Shown here piece after piece: positions 1 through 9,300 of a stretch of DNA of 64,000 bases (within the stretch, counting starts at the first letter, position 1; every line of letters starts with the position of its first letter). The DNA comes from Bacteroidota bacterium (lineage in GTDB: Bacteria > Bacteroidota > Bacteroidia > Chitinophagales > LD1): NCBI GenBank assembly GCA_016722375.1, contig JADKJG010000007.1, positions 225,983 through 289,982 on the forward strand, read 5' to 3'. The translations under genes and the position numbers were made by a program. Under the pieces are notes generated by a model. It saw only the letters and a program-made list of their open reading frames with translations. It was not told where the DNA came from and did no database searches.

Positions 1-2
1 AC

Positions 3-1385
3 AATCCTTTTCTGCTCGCCACCGGCACACAACGATTCGCCACGGCGGTCTATACTTTTCTGTTGTATTTCAAACTGCTGTTGTTCCCTCATCCGCTGAC
101 GCACGATTATTATTTCAACCAGATTCCTTATGTGGATTTGGGAGATATCAAATTCATTTCTTCCTTTCTTATCAATGCGGGCTTGGCGGTTTATGCCTTG
201 AAGAACCTGAAGAAGAAGACCATCGCGGCATTTGCCATCTTGTTCTATTTCATCACCTTCTCCATCGCATCGAATTTGTTGTTCACGGTTGGTGTATTGA
301 TGAACGAACGTTTCATCTATATGAGTTCGCTGGGCTTTTCTATCCTGATTGCCTATATGTTGATCCAATCAAAAGAACGATTCAAACTTTCTGCACCGAT
401 GGTTTCGGGAATATTGGTGGTGATACTTTCGCTTTATTCTTACAAGACATTTTCGCGCAACTTTGATTGGGAGGATAGCTTCTTCTTGTTCCGTCGCGAT
501 GTGGCGCACAGCCCTAACTCGGCGAAGATTCAAACATCGGTAGGCGGCGATTTGACCAAAGCAGCCGATGGGAACATTCAGGATTTGCGCAACCGCGGAA
601 TGATCAAAACTATTTTCGCAGACCTCAGTCAAAACACCCTGAACGCGGCAGAACTAAATGCGATTGAAGCCCTTCCCGATTCGTCGGTCCGCAAACTGCT
701 ATTGGATTCTTCCATTACGCACCTCAAGGAAGCCATCCGAATTTATCCCACTCACTCCAACGCCTGGCTGCTTTTGGGCAATGCTTTATACAAGCGAAAC
801 CACCAACCGGAGGAAGTAATACCGGTTTATGAAAAGGCAGCAGCTTATCGGGTGGGGGGGTATTATGATGCTTCATTTAATCTCGGCATCGTGTTGAACG
901 AAAACAATATGCCTTTGCAGGCCAAGAACCAATTGTTGAAGGCTTATGAAGCAAAACCGGAACAAGCAGAGAGCCGGTATATGCTGGCGCAAGTTTATGC
1001 CAAGTTGAATCAGCCGGATTCTGTAGAATATTGGTTGAAAAAAGGAGCCGAAGCGAAACCGATTCAGGCGGTAGATTATTATTTAATCGGCACCGGCTTT
1101 GGCAAGGTGGCACATAACATGGCTCTATCCATTCAATATCTGGAGAAGGCCACGCAGATGGATTCGAAGACCGAAGTGTATTGGGAAGATTTAGCGGTGG
1201 CCTATGGAATAGGGCAGCGATTTGATGAGGCCATTGCCACCTCGTTGAAATTGATTGAGATCAATCCAAAATATCCGGCAGCCTATTTGAATCTTTCGGT
1301 GTCGTACCGAAACAAAGGCGAAACAAAGTTAGCCGATGAATATTTGAAGAAATATGAGGAGATAAAGGCGGAAGGGATGAAGTAA
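3..1385 (+). CDS. Membrane protein with C-terminal TPR repeats, TMTC/GT-C-like (5' end outside window)
   Basis: The frame is open from the left window edge, so the start lies outside; TTG at 63 is only an internal codon. The visible part begins with hydrophobic segments. The loop HPLTHDYYFNQIP and later NERFIYMSSLGF resemble the membrane half of bacterial TMTC/GT-C glycosyltransferases that carry TPRs. After about residue 210 come several 34-residue TPR units (for example AWLLLGNALYKRN, ASFNLGIVLNENN, AYLNLSVSYRNKG). Family knowledge suggests lipid-linked sugar transfer at the inner membrane with a periplasmic TPR scaffold; substrate cannot be inferred. The downstream neighbour is convergent, so this is the last gene of its transcript. 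Confidence 0.8.
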   Translation, partial: NPFLLATGTQRFATAVYTFLLYFKLLLFPHPLTHDYYFNQIPYVDLGDIKFISSFLINAGLAVYALKNLKKKTIAAFAILFYFITFSIASNLLFTVGVLMNERFIYMSSLGFSILIAYMLIQSKERFKLSAPMVSGILVVILSLYSYKTFSRNFDWEDSFFLFRRDVAHSPNSAKIQTSVGGDLTKAADGNIQDLRNRGMIKTIFADLSQNTLNAAELNAIEALPDSSVRKLLLDSSITHLKEAIRIYPTHSNAWLLLGNALYKRNHQPEEVIPVYEKAAAYRVGGYYDASFNLGIVLNENNMPLQAKNQLLKAYEAKPEQAESRYMLAQVYAKLNQPDSVEYWLKKGAEAKPIQAVDYYLIGTGFGKVAHNMALSIQYLEKATQMDSKTEVYWEDLAVAYGIGQRFDEAIATSLKLIEINPKYPAAYLNLSVSYRNKGETKLADEYLKKYEEIKAEGMK

Positions 1386-1406
1386 TGTGGAATTACTCAA
1401 TCCGCA

Positions 1407-2132
1407 CTACTGTTTAAATATCCTTCGCACTGCAACTACTTGACCTTTCATGTCAAGCACCTGCAACAAATAAGAACCTGCGGACAGCGCCCGAATATCT
1501 ATGTCTGTATTTATCTTGAGCGACGATGGGCGACTTACCACACGGCCCTGCAAATCGGTCAACTGCATCTTTAGAGGCTGAGTGAGCAGCATGGTCGAAG
1601 AGATGGTGACTACATCCGTCGCGGGATTAGGAAATACTTGGAGCGAAGCAAAAGCATCTGTTTCGGTGATTGCATTGAGACATTCAGCTATGGCGCTGGC
1701 GCTATACAACAAGGTATCGGGCAAAATGAAAGAGCCATCTTCTACCTTGGCCGATATCTTCATCCATCCATTGCCGCCGGTGCAATGAGCATCAAAAACA
1801 CCTTTGAGGAAAATAGAATCGCCCGCCGGAATGAAATCGGTGGTTTTCCCCGTTTCCAACGAATTGTTCACGTTATAGTAGCAAGCTACATTGTCGCACA
1901 GACCTATGGACCATTCTGCCGGAATGGAGTCTTCCAACAAACGCCAGACAATCTTTACCGGACTTGCTGAATTGTTATGAAAGTAGATATAGGCATCCAA
2001 TTCGTCGCCATCATAAGTTACGGTTTTGCTGATGGAGAATGATTTCGCGGGCGAGTAAACATATTGCGCTTGAGCGCGGTTGCTGCCTACAAAAAAGAGG
2101 ACGATCAAAAGGCTTAAACTGGTTAGTTTCAT
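1407..2132 (-). CDS. Secreted protein with T9SS type A C-terminal sorting domain
   Basis: 241 residues. It starts with a clear signal peptide (MKLTSLSLLIVLFFVGSNRA, then a QAQ cleavage region). The middle (about 25-155) is a beta-rich domain of unknown function with cysteine pairs (LCDNVACYY, DAHCTGGNG). The last 80 residues match a type A T9SS sorting domain: FPNPATD, then a GRVV strand, LSAGSYLLQV and a final basic IFKQ. The protein is therefore predicted to cross the outer membrane by T9SS and be anchored or released at the surface. It is convergent with the TPR protein (21-bp gap) and divergent from the next T9SS cargo gene. Confidence 0.8.
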   Translation of the reverse strand: MKLTSLSLLIVLFFVGSNRAQAQYVYSPAKSFSISKTVTYDGDELDAYIYFHNNSASPVKIVWRLLEDSIPAEWSIGLCDNVACYYNVNNSLETGKTTDFIPAGDSIFLKGVFDAHCTGGNGWMKISAKVEDGSFILPDTLLYSASAIAECLNAITETDAFASLQVFPNPATDVVTISSTMLLTQPLKMQLTDLQGRVVSRPSSLKINTDIDIRALSAGSYLLQVLDMKGQVVAVRRIFKQ

Positions 2133-2288
2133 AAAATGAATTTTTAAAAATCAGTCGCAAATATAGGCGATTCATTTAGCCCATACCTACTTGTATCTGG
2201 GGCTTTAATATTTAACATCTACGCTCCTAACCTCTTACAGAAATTTCTACATTCGCCATACTGAATAATCTCTAACTATAAAATAAAC

Positions 2289-4289
2289 ATGATTAAAAAA
2301 CTTCTCTTCGTCTCGGCAATTCTGTTCTTGGGCATGCAGACCGAAGCCCAAACGATCTTAGCCTCTCAGAATTTTTCTTCCGCACTCAGCCCTTGGTCGG
2401 CTACCGGCACAGATAAATGGGTTAGAGCTATAGGGGCAATCAGTGCGCCAAGCTATGGTAAGTTCTATTTCCGATCTCCATCGGCAAGCAATGGCTTTGC
2501 CGTCGCCTTAGCCGACGGAGTCTCAGGCGGACTGAACACCGAACTTATCTCCCCGGCTATTAATTGCAGCGCGCAAGCGTATGTTGGCTTATCCTTTTAT
2601 CAATGGGGGCTATTGCAATACCAGAATACGGTTGGTACTGTATCGGTAAGCACGGACAATAGTAACTGGTCAGAAGTGTTCAACATTCAAGATGCCTATA
2701 CCGGCGCCAACCCGGAACTGATTGAGTTGGATATCTCTTCTTATGCTGCCTATCAGACAACGGTGTTTATCAAATTTACTTACAAAAATACGCTGAGTGA
2801 AGTTTTCTGGGCTATTGACGACATCCAGGTTTTGGGTTTGCAGGAATATGATGTGGCTGTTCAAAGCGTGAATACACCAAAACATACCGGACGGCTGAAC
2901 CAGCCAATCAAGGCTACGGTGCAAAACCGAGGAGGCAAGACTATTTTTGGTCTTACTTTGGGCTATGAAGTGAACGGAACGCTGATTACGGAGACATTTA
3001 ATAATCTGGGAATGCTTCCTTTTGCCAAGCAGGAATTCACCTTTGCTGCCAAGTACCCGATTACCACAGTAGGCACTTTCAACTTTCAGGTGATTTCGTT
3101 CGGGGTTTCTATCGGGGCGGATGCTCACTTGGCAAATGATACGGCTAAAGCAACTATTATTTCATTGAGCCATCTGCCCGACAAAAATGTTTTGCTGGAA
3201 GAGTCTACTACGGCCGTCTGCGGATGGTGTCCCGGTGGAACCACTCGAATAAATGACCTGATGCAAACAGAAGGAGATTATGTCATTCCGGTTGCGATGC
3301 ATGCTGGGTTCGGTACAGATGCCATGACCATTGATGAACACACCACCTTGTCGGATGCTTTTGGAAGTGGCGCACCATACGCAGCTATTGACCGGATTCT
3401 TTTCTCTGAAGAGGATGGCATTAATGTGGGCCTTCCCTCTCTCGCCAGTAATTATAATATCTGGAAAGCCAAAGTGCAGTTGCAAAAAAATTATCTACAA
3501 CCGGTGAGCATTATTGCATCTAATACTTTCACTCCGGGTACCCGACGGTTAAACATAAACGTGAACGCTGTTTTTTATGGTGCGGTGAGTGGTGATTTCA
3601 GGATCAACTGCTATGTGGTAGAAGATAGTGTTGTTGGAACCGGTAGCGGGTACAATCAAGTTAGCTATTATAACAGTTCTCCGGCAGATACTACTTTGAA
3701 TCCCTGGTTCAATAAAGGGAATCCGATGGTAGGGTTTATTCACCGCAATGTAGTGCGCAGTTTTCTAGGTGGTGCTTGGGGCAACGACAGTATCATTCCC
3801 GATAGGACAGAAGATGGCGGTTTTTATACTAAAGATTATTCCGTGGTTGTTCCTGCCGGTTGGAATGTGGCGCATTTGAAATTGGTGGCTCTGGTGAGCA
3901 ATTATAGCAGCGATTATTCATCGGGGTTGAATGAAGTACTTAATTCTGTTGAGATGTCCTTGAATGGTCAGGTAAGTAATAACGCTCCGCAAGCCGTGTA
4001 CGCAACTGGAATAGATGAACTAAAGGCTTTGGACAAGATGAACATTGCTCCAAACCCGGCCCGCAATATGGTTACCGTTTCTTATCAGTTAGAAAGCGAA
4101 AAGAAGATAAGTTATGAGGTCTATAATATGATGGGGCAGATGGTCATTTCTATTCCGGAGGCACGGATGCCTCAAGGGACTATTAACACCACCCTGAATA
4201 CGGAAAATATGGAAAGCGGTATCTATCTAGTAAGCATAAAAGAAAATGGGGCTTCGCTTCATACAGCCAAATTTATCATCGAGAAATAA
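2289..4289 (+). CDS. Omp28-like thioredoxin-fold secreted protein with T9SS type A sorting domain
   Basis: 666 residues with a signal peptide (MIKKLLFVSAILFLGMQTEA). Residues about 20-185 look like a MAM/cleaved-adhesin jelly-roll domain (WAIDDIQVLG). A CARDB-like segment follows. From about 300 the protein has the Omp28 signature with a CxxC (STTAVCGWCPGGT), suggesting a thioredoxin-like fold. The C-terminus is a type A sorting domain (NIAPNPARNMV, MESGIYLVSI, final IIEK). It is predicted to be exported by T9SS. Whether the CGWC pair is redox-active cannot be told. A rho-independent terminator follows at 4307-4340, so the gene is probably monocistronic. Confidence 0.85.
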   Translation: MIKKLLFVSAILFLGMQTEAQTILASQNFSSALSPWSATGTDKWVRAIGAISAPSYGKFYFRSPSASNGFAVALADGVSGGLNTELISPAINCSAQAYVGLSFYQWGLLQYQNTVGTVSVSTDNSNWSEVFNIQDAYTGANPELIELDISSYAAYQTTVFIKFTYKNTLSEVFWAIDDIQVLGLQEYDVAVQSVNTPKHTGRLNQPIKATVQNRGGKTIFGLTLGYEVNGTLITETFNNLGMLPFAKQEFTFAAKYPITTVGTFNFQVISFGVSIGADAHLANDTAKATIISLSHLPDKNVLLEESTTAVCGWCPGGTTRINDLMQTEGDYVIPVAMHAGFGTDAMTIDEHTTLSDAFGSGAPYAAIDRILFSEEDGINVGLPSLASNYNIWKAKVQLQKNYLQPVSIIASNTFTPGTRRLNINVNAVFYGAVSGDFRINCYVVEDSVVGTGSGYNQVSYYNSSPADTTLNPWFNKGNPMVGFIHRNVVRSFLGGAWGNDSIIPDRTEDGGFYTKDYSVVVPAGWNVAHLKLVALVSNYSSDYSSGLNEVLNSVEMSLNGQVSNNAPQAVYATGIDELKALDKMNIAPNPARNMVTVSYQLESEKKISYEVYNMMGQMVISIPEARMPQGTINTTLNTENMESGIYLVSIKENGASLHTAKFIIEK

Positions 4290-4306
4290 TCCAACTTGAG
4301 TTATTG

Positions 4307-4340
4307 AAAAAGCCGCTTCAAAATAGGGAGCGGCTTTTTT
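4307..4340 (+). terminator. Rho-independent terminator after the Omp28-like gene
   Basis: The stem pairs AAAGCCGCT with AGCGGCTTT across a short loop and ends in a T run. It starts 18 bp after the stop codon. Confidence 0.85.
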
Positions 4341-4374
4341 ATTGTTCGAATATGAGCTTCGTGAAAGGTGATTA

Positions 4375-4461
4375 GACTTCTTCGGAAAATCAGGGTTGAT
4401 TAATTTCCTCCCTCTACGCTCCCTCCAGAGGGAGACAAATGGACGATTTTCCGAAGAAGTC
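4375..4461. mobile_element. MITE-like element (87 bp) with perfect 16-bp inverted repeats and TA flanks
   Basis: The ends are GACTTCTTCGGAAAAT and its exact reverse complement, and both are flanked by TA (4373-4374 and 4462-4463). The interior has no reading frame. The ends differ at only 3 of 16 positions from the left end of the IS5-like element at 42132-43083. A related element lies at 18916-19056. The right TA abuts the stop codon of radC. The most likely reading is a non-autonomous element mobilised by an IS5-type transposase. Confidence 0.75.
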
Positions 4462-4463
4462 TA

Positions 4464-5165
4464 TTAAATCATTCCTTCGTCGGCAAAGCTGTAATAACTC
4501 TTCTCTCCTACAATCAGATGGTCCAACAAGGAAACATCGAGCAATTTGCCGGCTTCTTTCAGTTTTTTAGTTAGTTCAATATCCGCCTGACTTGGTTTAA
4601 GATTTCCGGATGGATGGTTGTGTACAGCAATTATGGAAGAAGCCAATAGCTCCACCGCATGTTTTAAAATTATTTTCAGATCGGCCACCGTACCCGATAC
4701 TCCGCCCGAGCTGATATGACGATGACTCATCACTCGGTTTGATTTGTTTAGAAAGAGAGCATAGAACTCTTCGTGATGCAGATCAGCTAGTTCAGGATAA
4801 ATGTATTCAAATGAATCACGGCTGGAGCGGATGATTGGCTTTTCTCTGATCTCGCAAGACTGCCTTCTTCTACCTATTTCCAAAGCGGCCACGACAGTGA
4901 TGGATTTGGTATCACCTAAACCCTTCTCCAATTTCTTTATATCGGCCACCGTAAGTTTCCCGAGTTCATTCAAATCGCCGTTCACTTTATGGAGCATCTT
5001 TTTGGCAATGTCTAAGGCAGAAGAACCCTTTACACCTGTTCGCAGTAAAATGGCAATCAATTCTGCGTCACTGAGCGCCGATTTTCCTTTCAGCAATAAC
5101 TTCTCCCGTGGACGGTCTTCCTCTGCCCAACTTTTAATAGACAAAAAATCTGCGTTTGTTTCCAT
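4464..5165 (-). CDS. radC: RadC family protein (JAB/MPN metalloprotease-like)
   Basis: 233 residues, normal for the family. The N-terminal part has a helix-hairpin-helix-like UPF0758 region (SDAELIAILLRTGVKG). The C-terminal JAMM motif is complete: HNHPSG followed by the downstream Asp in SQADIEL, with the upstream strand FLNKSNRVMSHRHIS. Family members were once called DNA repair proteins, but the biochemical role is unsettled. A MITE-like element ends directly at its stop codon. It is a single gene with gene-poor DNA upstream. Confidence 0.95.
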   Translation of the reverse strand: METNADFLSIKSWAEEDRPREKLLLKGKSALSDAELIAILLRTGVKGSSALDIAKKMLHKVNGDLNELGKLTVADIKKLEKGLGDTKSITVVAALEIGRRRQSCEIREKPIIRSSRDSFEYIYPELADLHHEEFYALFLNKSNRVMSHRHISSGGVSGTVADLKIILKHAVELLASSIIAVHNHPSGNLKPSQADIELTKKLKEAGKLLDVSLLDHLIVGEKSYYSFADEGMI

Positions 5166-5235
5166 AAAGCTAACGTATTAATTAATTCTCCATTTTTCTA
5201 AGAGGCTGTTTGGATTTCTGCATAAAAAATGTGTA

Positions 5236-5297
5236 TCGCACAGAGCCACGGAGCATTACGGAGAAAATACCTCAGTGTTCTCCGTGCCTTCGTGCGA
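5236..5297. repeat. Long imperfect palindrome (interspersed hairpin repeat)
   Basis: The 62-bp segment starts TCGCAC and ends GTGCGA. Long arms (CACGGAGCATTACGGAGAA versus TTCTCCGTGCCTTCGTG) could fold into a strong hairpin. It resembles the dispersed 'acggagaacac' hairpins often seen between genes in Bacteroidota; the wider family membership is from memory. Confidence 0.6.
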
Positions 5298-5326
5298 CAT
5301 ATCAAATTCATAACAAAGTCCGTTGT

Positions 5327-5578
5327 TCAAATCCAAATAACTTCTAAGTCTGGTGATTCACAAGAGCATTTTAACTGTAAATAGACGGTAGGGTTTATAA
5401 TTCCTTCTAGGTATTGCTTTTGTAAGGCATTCAGCCAAAACGCATCTGCAATGATTTCTACTCCATAGCCGTTGGAAATTCTTTTCTGCCGGGCTTTACC
5501 GTTTATCAACTGTCTATTTAAGGTTAAATATATGCTAGACGCATGGGTCTCAAGACATAGGTAGTAATCGAAACACAA
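5327..5578 (-). CDS. Doubtful small hypothetical ORF (83 aa)
   Basis: The frame is open for 83 codons, but the only start is a TTG directly after an in-frame TGA and no ATG occurs. The predicted product has normal composition (for example GYGVEIIADAFWLNALQKQ) with no recognisable domain. It lies between two palindromic repeats. It may be a real small gene, a 3' remnant, or chance. Confidence 0.25.
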   Translation of the reverse strand: MCFDYYLCLETHASSIYLTLNRQLINGKARQKRISNGYGVEIIADAFWLNALQKQYLEGIINPTVYLQLKCSCESPDLEVIWI

Positions 5579-5585
5579 TCATCCG

Positions 5586-5693
5586 TGGCTAAAGCCATAC
5601 CTCTTTACACCAGCCAATCCGCCATGAATGGCGGTTTATAACATCGTGCTCCCGCATGGTGAAAATACCGCTTTTATCAGATAGCTTTAGCCA
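5586..5693. repeat. Palindromic element with TGGCTAAAGC arms
   Basis: TGGCTAAAGC at 5586-5595 pairs with GCTTTAGCCA at 5684-5693. An inner perfect hairpin (CCGCCAT/ATGGCGG) sits at 5619-5634. There is no open frame. The structure looks like an interspersed nested-hairpin repeat. Confidence 0.55.
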
Positions 5694-5720
5694 TGAGGAT
5701 TGCAAAGACTCCCCGTTTTA

Positions 5721-6056
5721 AGCTAACAAGCACCCATCTCCAACTAACAGGGACCGAATAGTAGCTAACAGGGACCTGTCTTTAGCTAACAGGTACCGAG
5801 TAGCAGCTAACAGGGACCTGTCTTTTGCTAACAGGTACCGAGTAGCAGCTAACAGGCACCTGTCTCTTGCTAACAAGGACCGAGTAGTAGCTAACAGGCA
5901 CCTATCTCTTGCTAACAGGGACCGAGTTGTAGCGAACAGGCACCTATCTCTTGCTAACAGGGACCGAGTTGTAGCGAACAGGCACCTATCTCTCGCTAAC
6001 AGGGACCGAGTAGCTACTAACAGGTACCGAGTAGCTGGAGATGGGTACCGAATAGC
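5721..6056. repeat. Array A: 16 tandem units of exactly 21 bp
   Basis: Sixteen consecutive 21-bp units can be laid out with no insertion or deletion. The conserved core is GCTAACAGG-N-ACC. Two unit types mostly alternate: one ends ...CGAGTAGY and the other ...CTATCTCT, giving a 42-bp higher-order period. The last unit is degenerate. Because 21 is a multiple of 3, the minus strand stays open across the array, giving a heptad-like Leu-rich translation. No good start codon or promoter supports translation. Confidence 0.9.
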
Positions 6057-6330
6057 AATAAGTCGGTCAAAAATGGAAAGAGAAGAGGACAATTTGGCGT
6101 GGAACCGGGAGAAACAGCAGAATCTGATACCCACTTACGACTTCTCCTTTTGTAACTTAGATTTTCAGACAACCATGATTGCCGAATTAACTAACCTAGT
6201 AAGGAAAAGACGAAGACGGAAAAATGACCTCGTGTCCGCCATATAAGTTTTGCTTGGATCGAATAAACAGCTCTTCTCCCTATTTTAGAATCCAATCTTT
6301 AAATCTCCAACTGACTATTTGCGGTTAAAC
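6057..6330. other. Intergenic stretch without recognised gene
   Basis: It runs from the end of array A to the terminator of the giant adhesin. I see no coding frame with family resemblance and no further repeats. Confidence 0.5.
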
Positions 6331-6362
6331 AAAAAAAGGGCTGTCCTTTCGGACAGCCCTTT
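6331..6362 (-). terminator. Rho-independent terminator of the giant adhesin gene
   Basis: GGGCTGTCC and GGACAGCCC form a 9-bp perfect stem with a 4-base loop. On the minus strand it is followed by a T7 run. It lies 22 bp beyond the stop codon at 6385. Confidence 0.9.
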
Positions 6363-6384
6363 GAGAAATTAATTGATTGATCTA

Positions 6385-9300
6385 TTATTTCCCTACTGAC
6401 AGTTTACCAGTTTTGGTTTCGCCATCAGAGTTCAAACGATAGAAGTAAGTTCCGGCAGAAAGTTGAGATACATTGAACTCAGTATGATATTTAAACTGAG
6501 CCTCTGCACTGCCTTTGTAAAGTTCAGCTATTTTCTGACCGCTTACATTGTAGATTTCTAAGGTAACTTGCTTTTTAGCATCCTCAAAAGTCAAATCAAT
6601 GTTCACCATCGAATTCGCTGGATTAGGGAACACAATAACAGAAGATTCGTTCAACTTTGATTCATCAACGATTGCAAGTCCTTGCTCATCGTTTGATGCG
6701 CGCAAAGTTCTGCATTTGCTAACAAGCCCTGCATCAATAGTCTGATTGCATTCGCAATTAGTCAAAGTGAAACAACTTGTCTTGCCGTTATTGCAACCTA
6801 CATCGCTGTCTTTAGAATCATCTGATCCGGCATTCTGAGTAGTAAAGGAATATCCAGAAGGAAGATTGCTGAAACCAATATAGTAACTTCCAGCAGGTAG
6901 ATTTGTAAACAAATACATGCCCTTACTGTCCGTATATTTGGTAGCTACTACACTATTGTTGCTGCAATTGTAAAGTGTAACTTTTACGTTCTTCACTCCA
7001 CACTCATTTGCATCCTGTTTGCCATCCTTGTCCTTGTCATCCCAAACGAAGTTACCGACTTGGGCACATGGGTTGTTATACTTCAGACCAGCATCTACAG
7101 TCATTTTGCACTCACACTGAGCCAAATTGAAACAATCTGTCTTTCCAGTGGTAGCATTTGGATCGCTATCCTTAGAATCGTCAGACCCGTTGTTCTGAGT
7201 AGTAAATGAATAACCAGAAGGTAGGTTGCTGAAACCTACATAATAGCTTCCGGCAGCTAAATCCTTGAACAGATATTTGCCGTTGCCATCAGTATAGTCT
7301 GTACCAACAACACTGTTGTCGCTACATTTGTACAAAGTGACTTTTACGTTCTGGATACCGCCTTCGTTGCTATCTTGATAGCCATCTCCATCTGTATCTT
7401 TCCAAACATAATCGCCTACTTGAGCACATGGTTTGTTATTTACCAAGCCAGCATCAACTGTCTGATTACATTCGCAAACACCCAAATTAATACAAGCCGT
7501 CTTTCCGGTAGTAGTATTAGGATCGCTGTCTTTTGCATCATCCGATCCGGCATCTTGCGTTGTGAAATCATATCCAGCAGGCAGATTGCTGAAACCTACA
7601 TAGTAGCCTCCGGCAGATAAGCCAGTGAAAAGATACTGACCATTTGAACCAGTTGTCTTTGTAGCAACTACACTGTTGTCGCTGCATTTGTACAAGGTAA
7701 CTTTTACGCTACATACACCGCCTTCGCCAACATCCTGTTTGCCATTTCTGTTTGTATCATACCATACAAAGTTGCCTAATTGGGCACATTTTGGATCGCA
7801 GAACAAACCAGCATCAACTGTCAGATTATTTTCTCCGGCAGCTAAAGTGATACAAGCAGTATTTCCAGTTGTTCCATCAGCATCGCTGTCTTTGGCATCA
7901 TCACCACCAGCATTCTGCGTAGTGAACATATATCCACCAGGAAGGTTACTGAAACCTACATAGTAGCTTCCGGCAGTCAATCCAGTGAACAGATATTGAC
8001 CATTTGAACCAGTCATCTGTGTCGCAACCACACTGTTGTCGCTGCATTTGTACAAAGTAACTTTTACGTTTTTCACGCCAACTTCACCTGCATCTTGGAT
8101 GCCGTTTCTGTTCTTGTCGTTCCAAACAAAGTCACCGATAGAAGCATCGCAAGGACACTGAGTAATTGTTTGGCTACAAGTTGCTGTGTTTCCACAAGCA
8201 TCTTCTGCATCCCAAACACGAGTAATAACAGTACAACCGTTTTCTTCAACGATACAAGTACTCTTCACCTTGATTTTAATGTCACCACAACCACCAGATG
8301 GTTTTGGCTCATCAAAAGGCAAGCTAGGAAGACAAAGTGTTGCTTTGCAGTCCACCATCTTGTTAGCAGAACAAATCAAAGTAAATGGTGTAGTTGATTT
8401 TATTACTGTGAAAGTTGAAGAACACTCTTCACGTTGAGTTCCGCAAGCAGTGCTTCCGCTTTCTGCAACAAAAGTAAAGCTGATTTGACCTCCACAAGCC
8501 ATCTTCTCTGGAAGGGCTGGAAGATCACCAATGTTAGTGGTTGTATTACATCCACCGGTAGCTTTGAATCCTGCTTTCCATGCGTTATATGCATTCAGAA
8601 TTTGAGCTTCTGAAGGGCAAGATGGCAATTCTACTGGAGTACATTCCACTGACAATTTTTCTGTTTTGCCCACCTCGAAGGTAGAAGTACACTCGTCACG
8701 AGCGATACATTTTCCTTGACCATTTTGAGCAATTAAAGTGAAGCTGATTTTACCACCACAAGTGATATCTTCAGGAAGACCTGGAAGATCAGCAATGTTG
8801 CTGTAAGGATCGCATCCACCGCTTACACCGAAGTCTGCTTTCCATGCTTCGTAAGCTATCTGAATAGCTTCTTGGCTACTGCAAGCATCCAGTTTAACTG
8901 AAGTTGCGCAATGAGCTACTAATTTAGGAGCTTCGCCTACCTTGAAGGTAGAAGTACAACTTTCGCTAGGTAATCCGCAAGAAGTGTTTCCATTTTCTGC
9001 AGTTAGCGTAAAGCTAATTTCTCCACCGCAAGCAATACCTGTAGGAAGAGCCGTGATGTCAGCGATGTTGCTGGTTGGGTTACAACCGCCACTTACACCA
9101 AATCCTGTTTTCCACGTATTGTATGCTGCTAAGATTTCTCCTTCGGTGCTGCAAGCATCCAAACTAACTGGTGGAGCACATACTACAACCAATTTAGTAG
9201 ATACACCCACTTTGAAGGTAGAAGTACACTCGTCGCTACCTGGACATCTGTCTAAGGCGTTCTGAGCTGTGAAAGTAAAGCTGATTTCGCCACCGCAAGC

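Noticed and set aside
2670..3485. Minus-strand ORFs of 152 and 107 residues
   Set aside because: Antisense shadows of the Omp28-like gene without recognisable domains.
5721..6056. CRISPR array
   Set aside because: Units are contiguous with no unique spacers and no cas genes are nearby; the same holds for the arrays at 21431 and 43849.
5718..6134. 138-residue minus-strand ORF as a leucine-rich repeat protein
   Set aside because: It exists because a 21-bp period keeps frames open. The start is a GTG outside the array without promoter or family support.
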